Both the position numbers and the translations under genes were made by a program. From contig FR899380.1 in the NCBI GenBank assembly GCA_000437315.1, positions 1-21,100 on the forward strand: a stretch of DNA of 21,100 nucleotides. Direction: 5' to 3'. The notes beneath the pieces are model-generated. The model saw only the letters and a program-made list of their open reading frames with translations, had not been told where the DNA came from and made no database searches. Shown piece by piece: positions 21,071 through 21,100 of the stretch. The number at the start of each line of letters is the position of its first letter. The first letter of the stretch is position 1. Origin of the DNA: Mycoplasma sp. CAG:472 (GTDB lineage Bacteria > Bacillota_I > Bacilli_A > RF39 > UBA660).

Positions 21071-21100
21071 AAATTTAAAGCAAAAAAAAAAAATTATTGG

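Noticed and set aside
1..21100. UGA read as tryptophan, as in mycoplasmas
   Set aside because: All seen tryptophans are TGG, the thioredoxin gene ends at an ATGA overlap, and the integrase ends in TGA just after its catalytic tyrosine region as expected.
1..21100. CRISPR arrays, insertion sequences or rRNA genes
   Set aside because: No regularly spaced repeats, transposase or rRNA-like sequence was seen.

Overview
The window is very AT-rich chromosomal DNA from a low-GC Gram-positive bacterium. The signs are strong AGGAGG-type ribosome binding sites, A-rich sense strands, sigma-A style promoters, many hairpin-plus-T terminators, a SigH-like sigma factor next to rlmB, cell-wall hydrolases and a lipoprotein. 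It resembles gut Bacilli with small genomes. UGA appears to be a normal stop: the thioredoxin gene ends in an ATGA overlap with its neighbour and all tryptophans seen are TGG. I cannot name the genus.

Left host region (1-11385): a dicarboxylate/amino-acid:cation symporter; a Sel1-repeat protein; a SleB/CwlJ-like wall hydrolase; a membrane-anchored class A beta-lactamase-like protein; an XRE regulator with a membrane anchor, divergent from a GH25 lysozyme lipoprotein; two paralogous CmpB-type membrane proteins with an HD-domain protein; then a cysteine desulfurase / small thioredoxin / thioredoxin-CcdA fusion operon whose last gene is frameshifted.

Central element (11386-17729): an integrated filamentous phage (inovirus-like prophage) of about 6.3 kb with all genes on the + strand. 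It is bounded by a 17-bp direct repeat equal to the 3' end of tRNA-His. Order: four small early genes; a structured non-coding region; a small putative ssDNA-binding protein; the major coat protein with a terminator on its stop codon; four tiny proteins; a Zot-type assembly ATPase; an exported membrane-anchored adsorption-like protein; two small membrane proteins; a second exported anchored protein; another small membrane protein; a hairpin origin with a pMV158-type nick sequence; a Rep_2 HUH replication protein; and a tyrosine integrase beside tRNA-His. Rep would nick the origin to make single-stranded genomes by rolling circle, coat and Zot proteins would extrude them without lysis, and the integrase would insert the circle at tRNA-His. 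The most notable feature is a plasmid-type (pMV158) replication module in a filamentous phage of a Gram-positive host.

Right host region (17713-21100): tRNA-His, a SigH-like sigma factor, rlmB, a HAD-family protein and tRNA-Thr(CGU), all on the minus strand, then a YhcC-type radical SAM protein on the plus strand.
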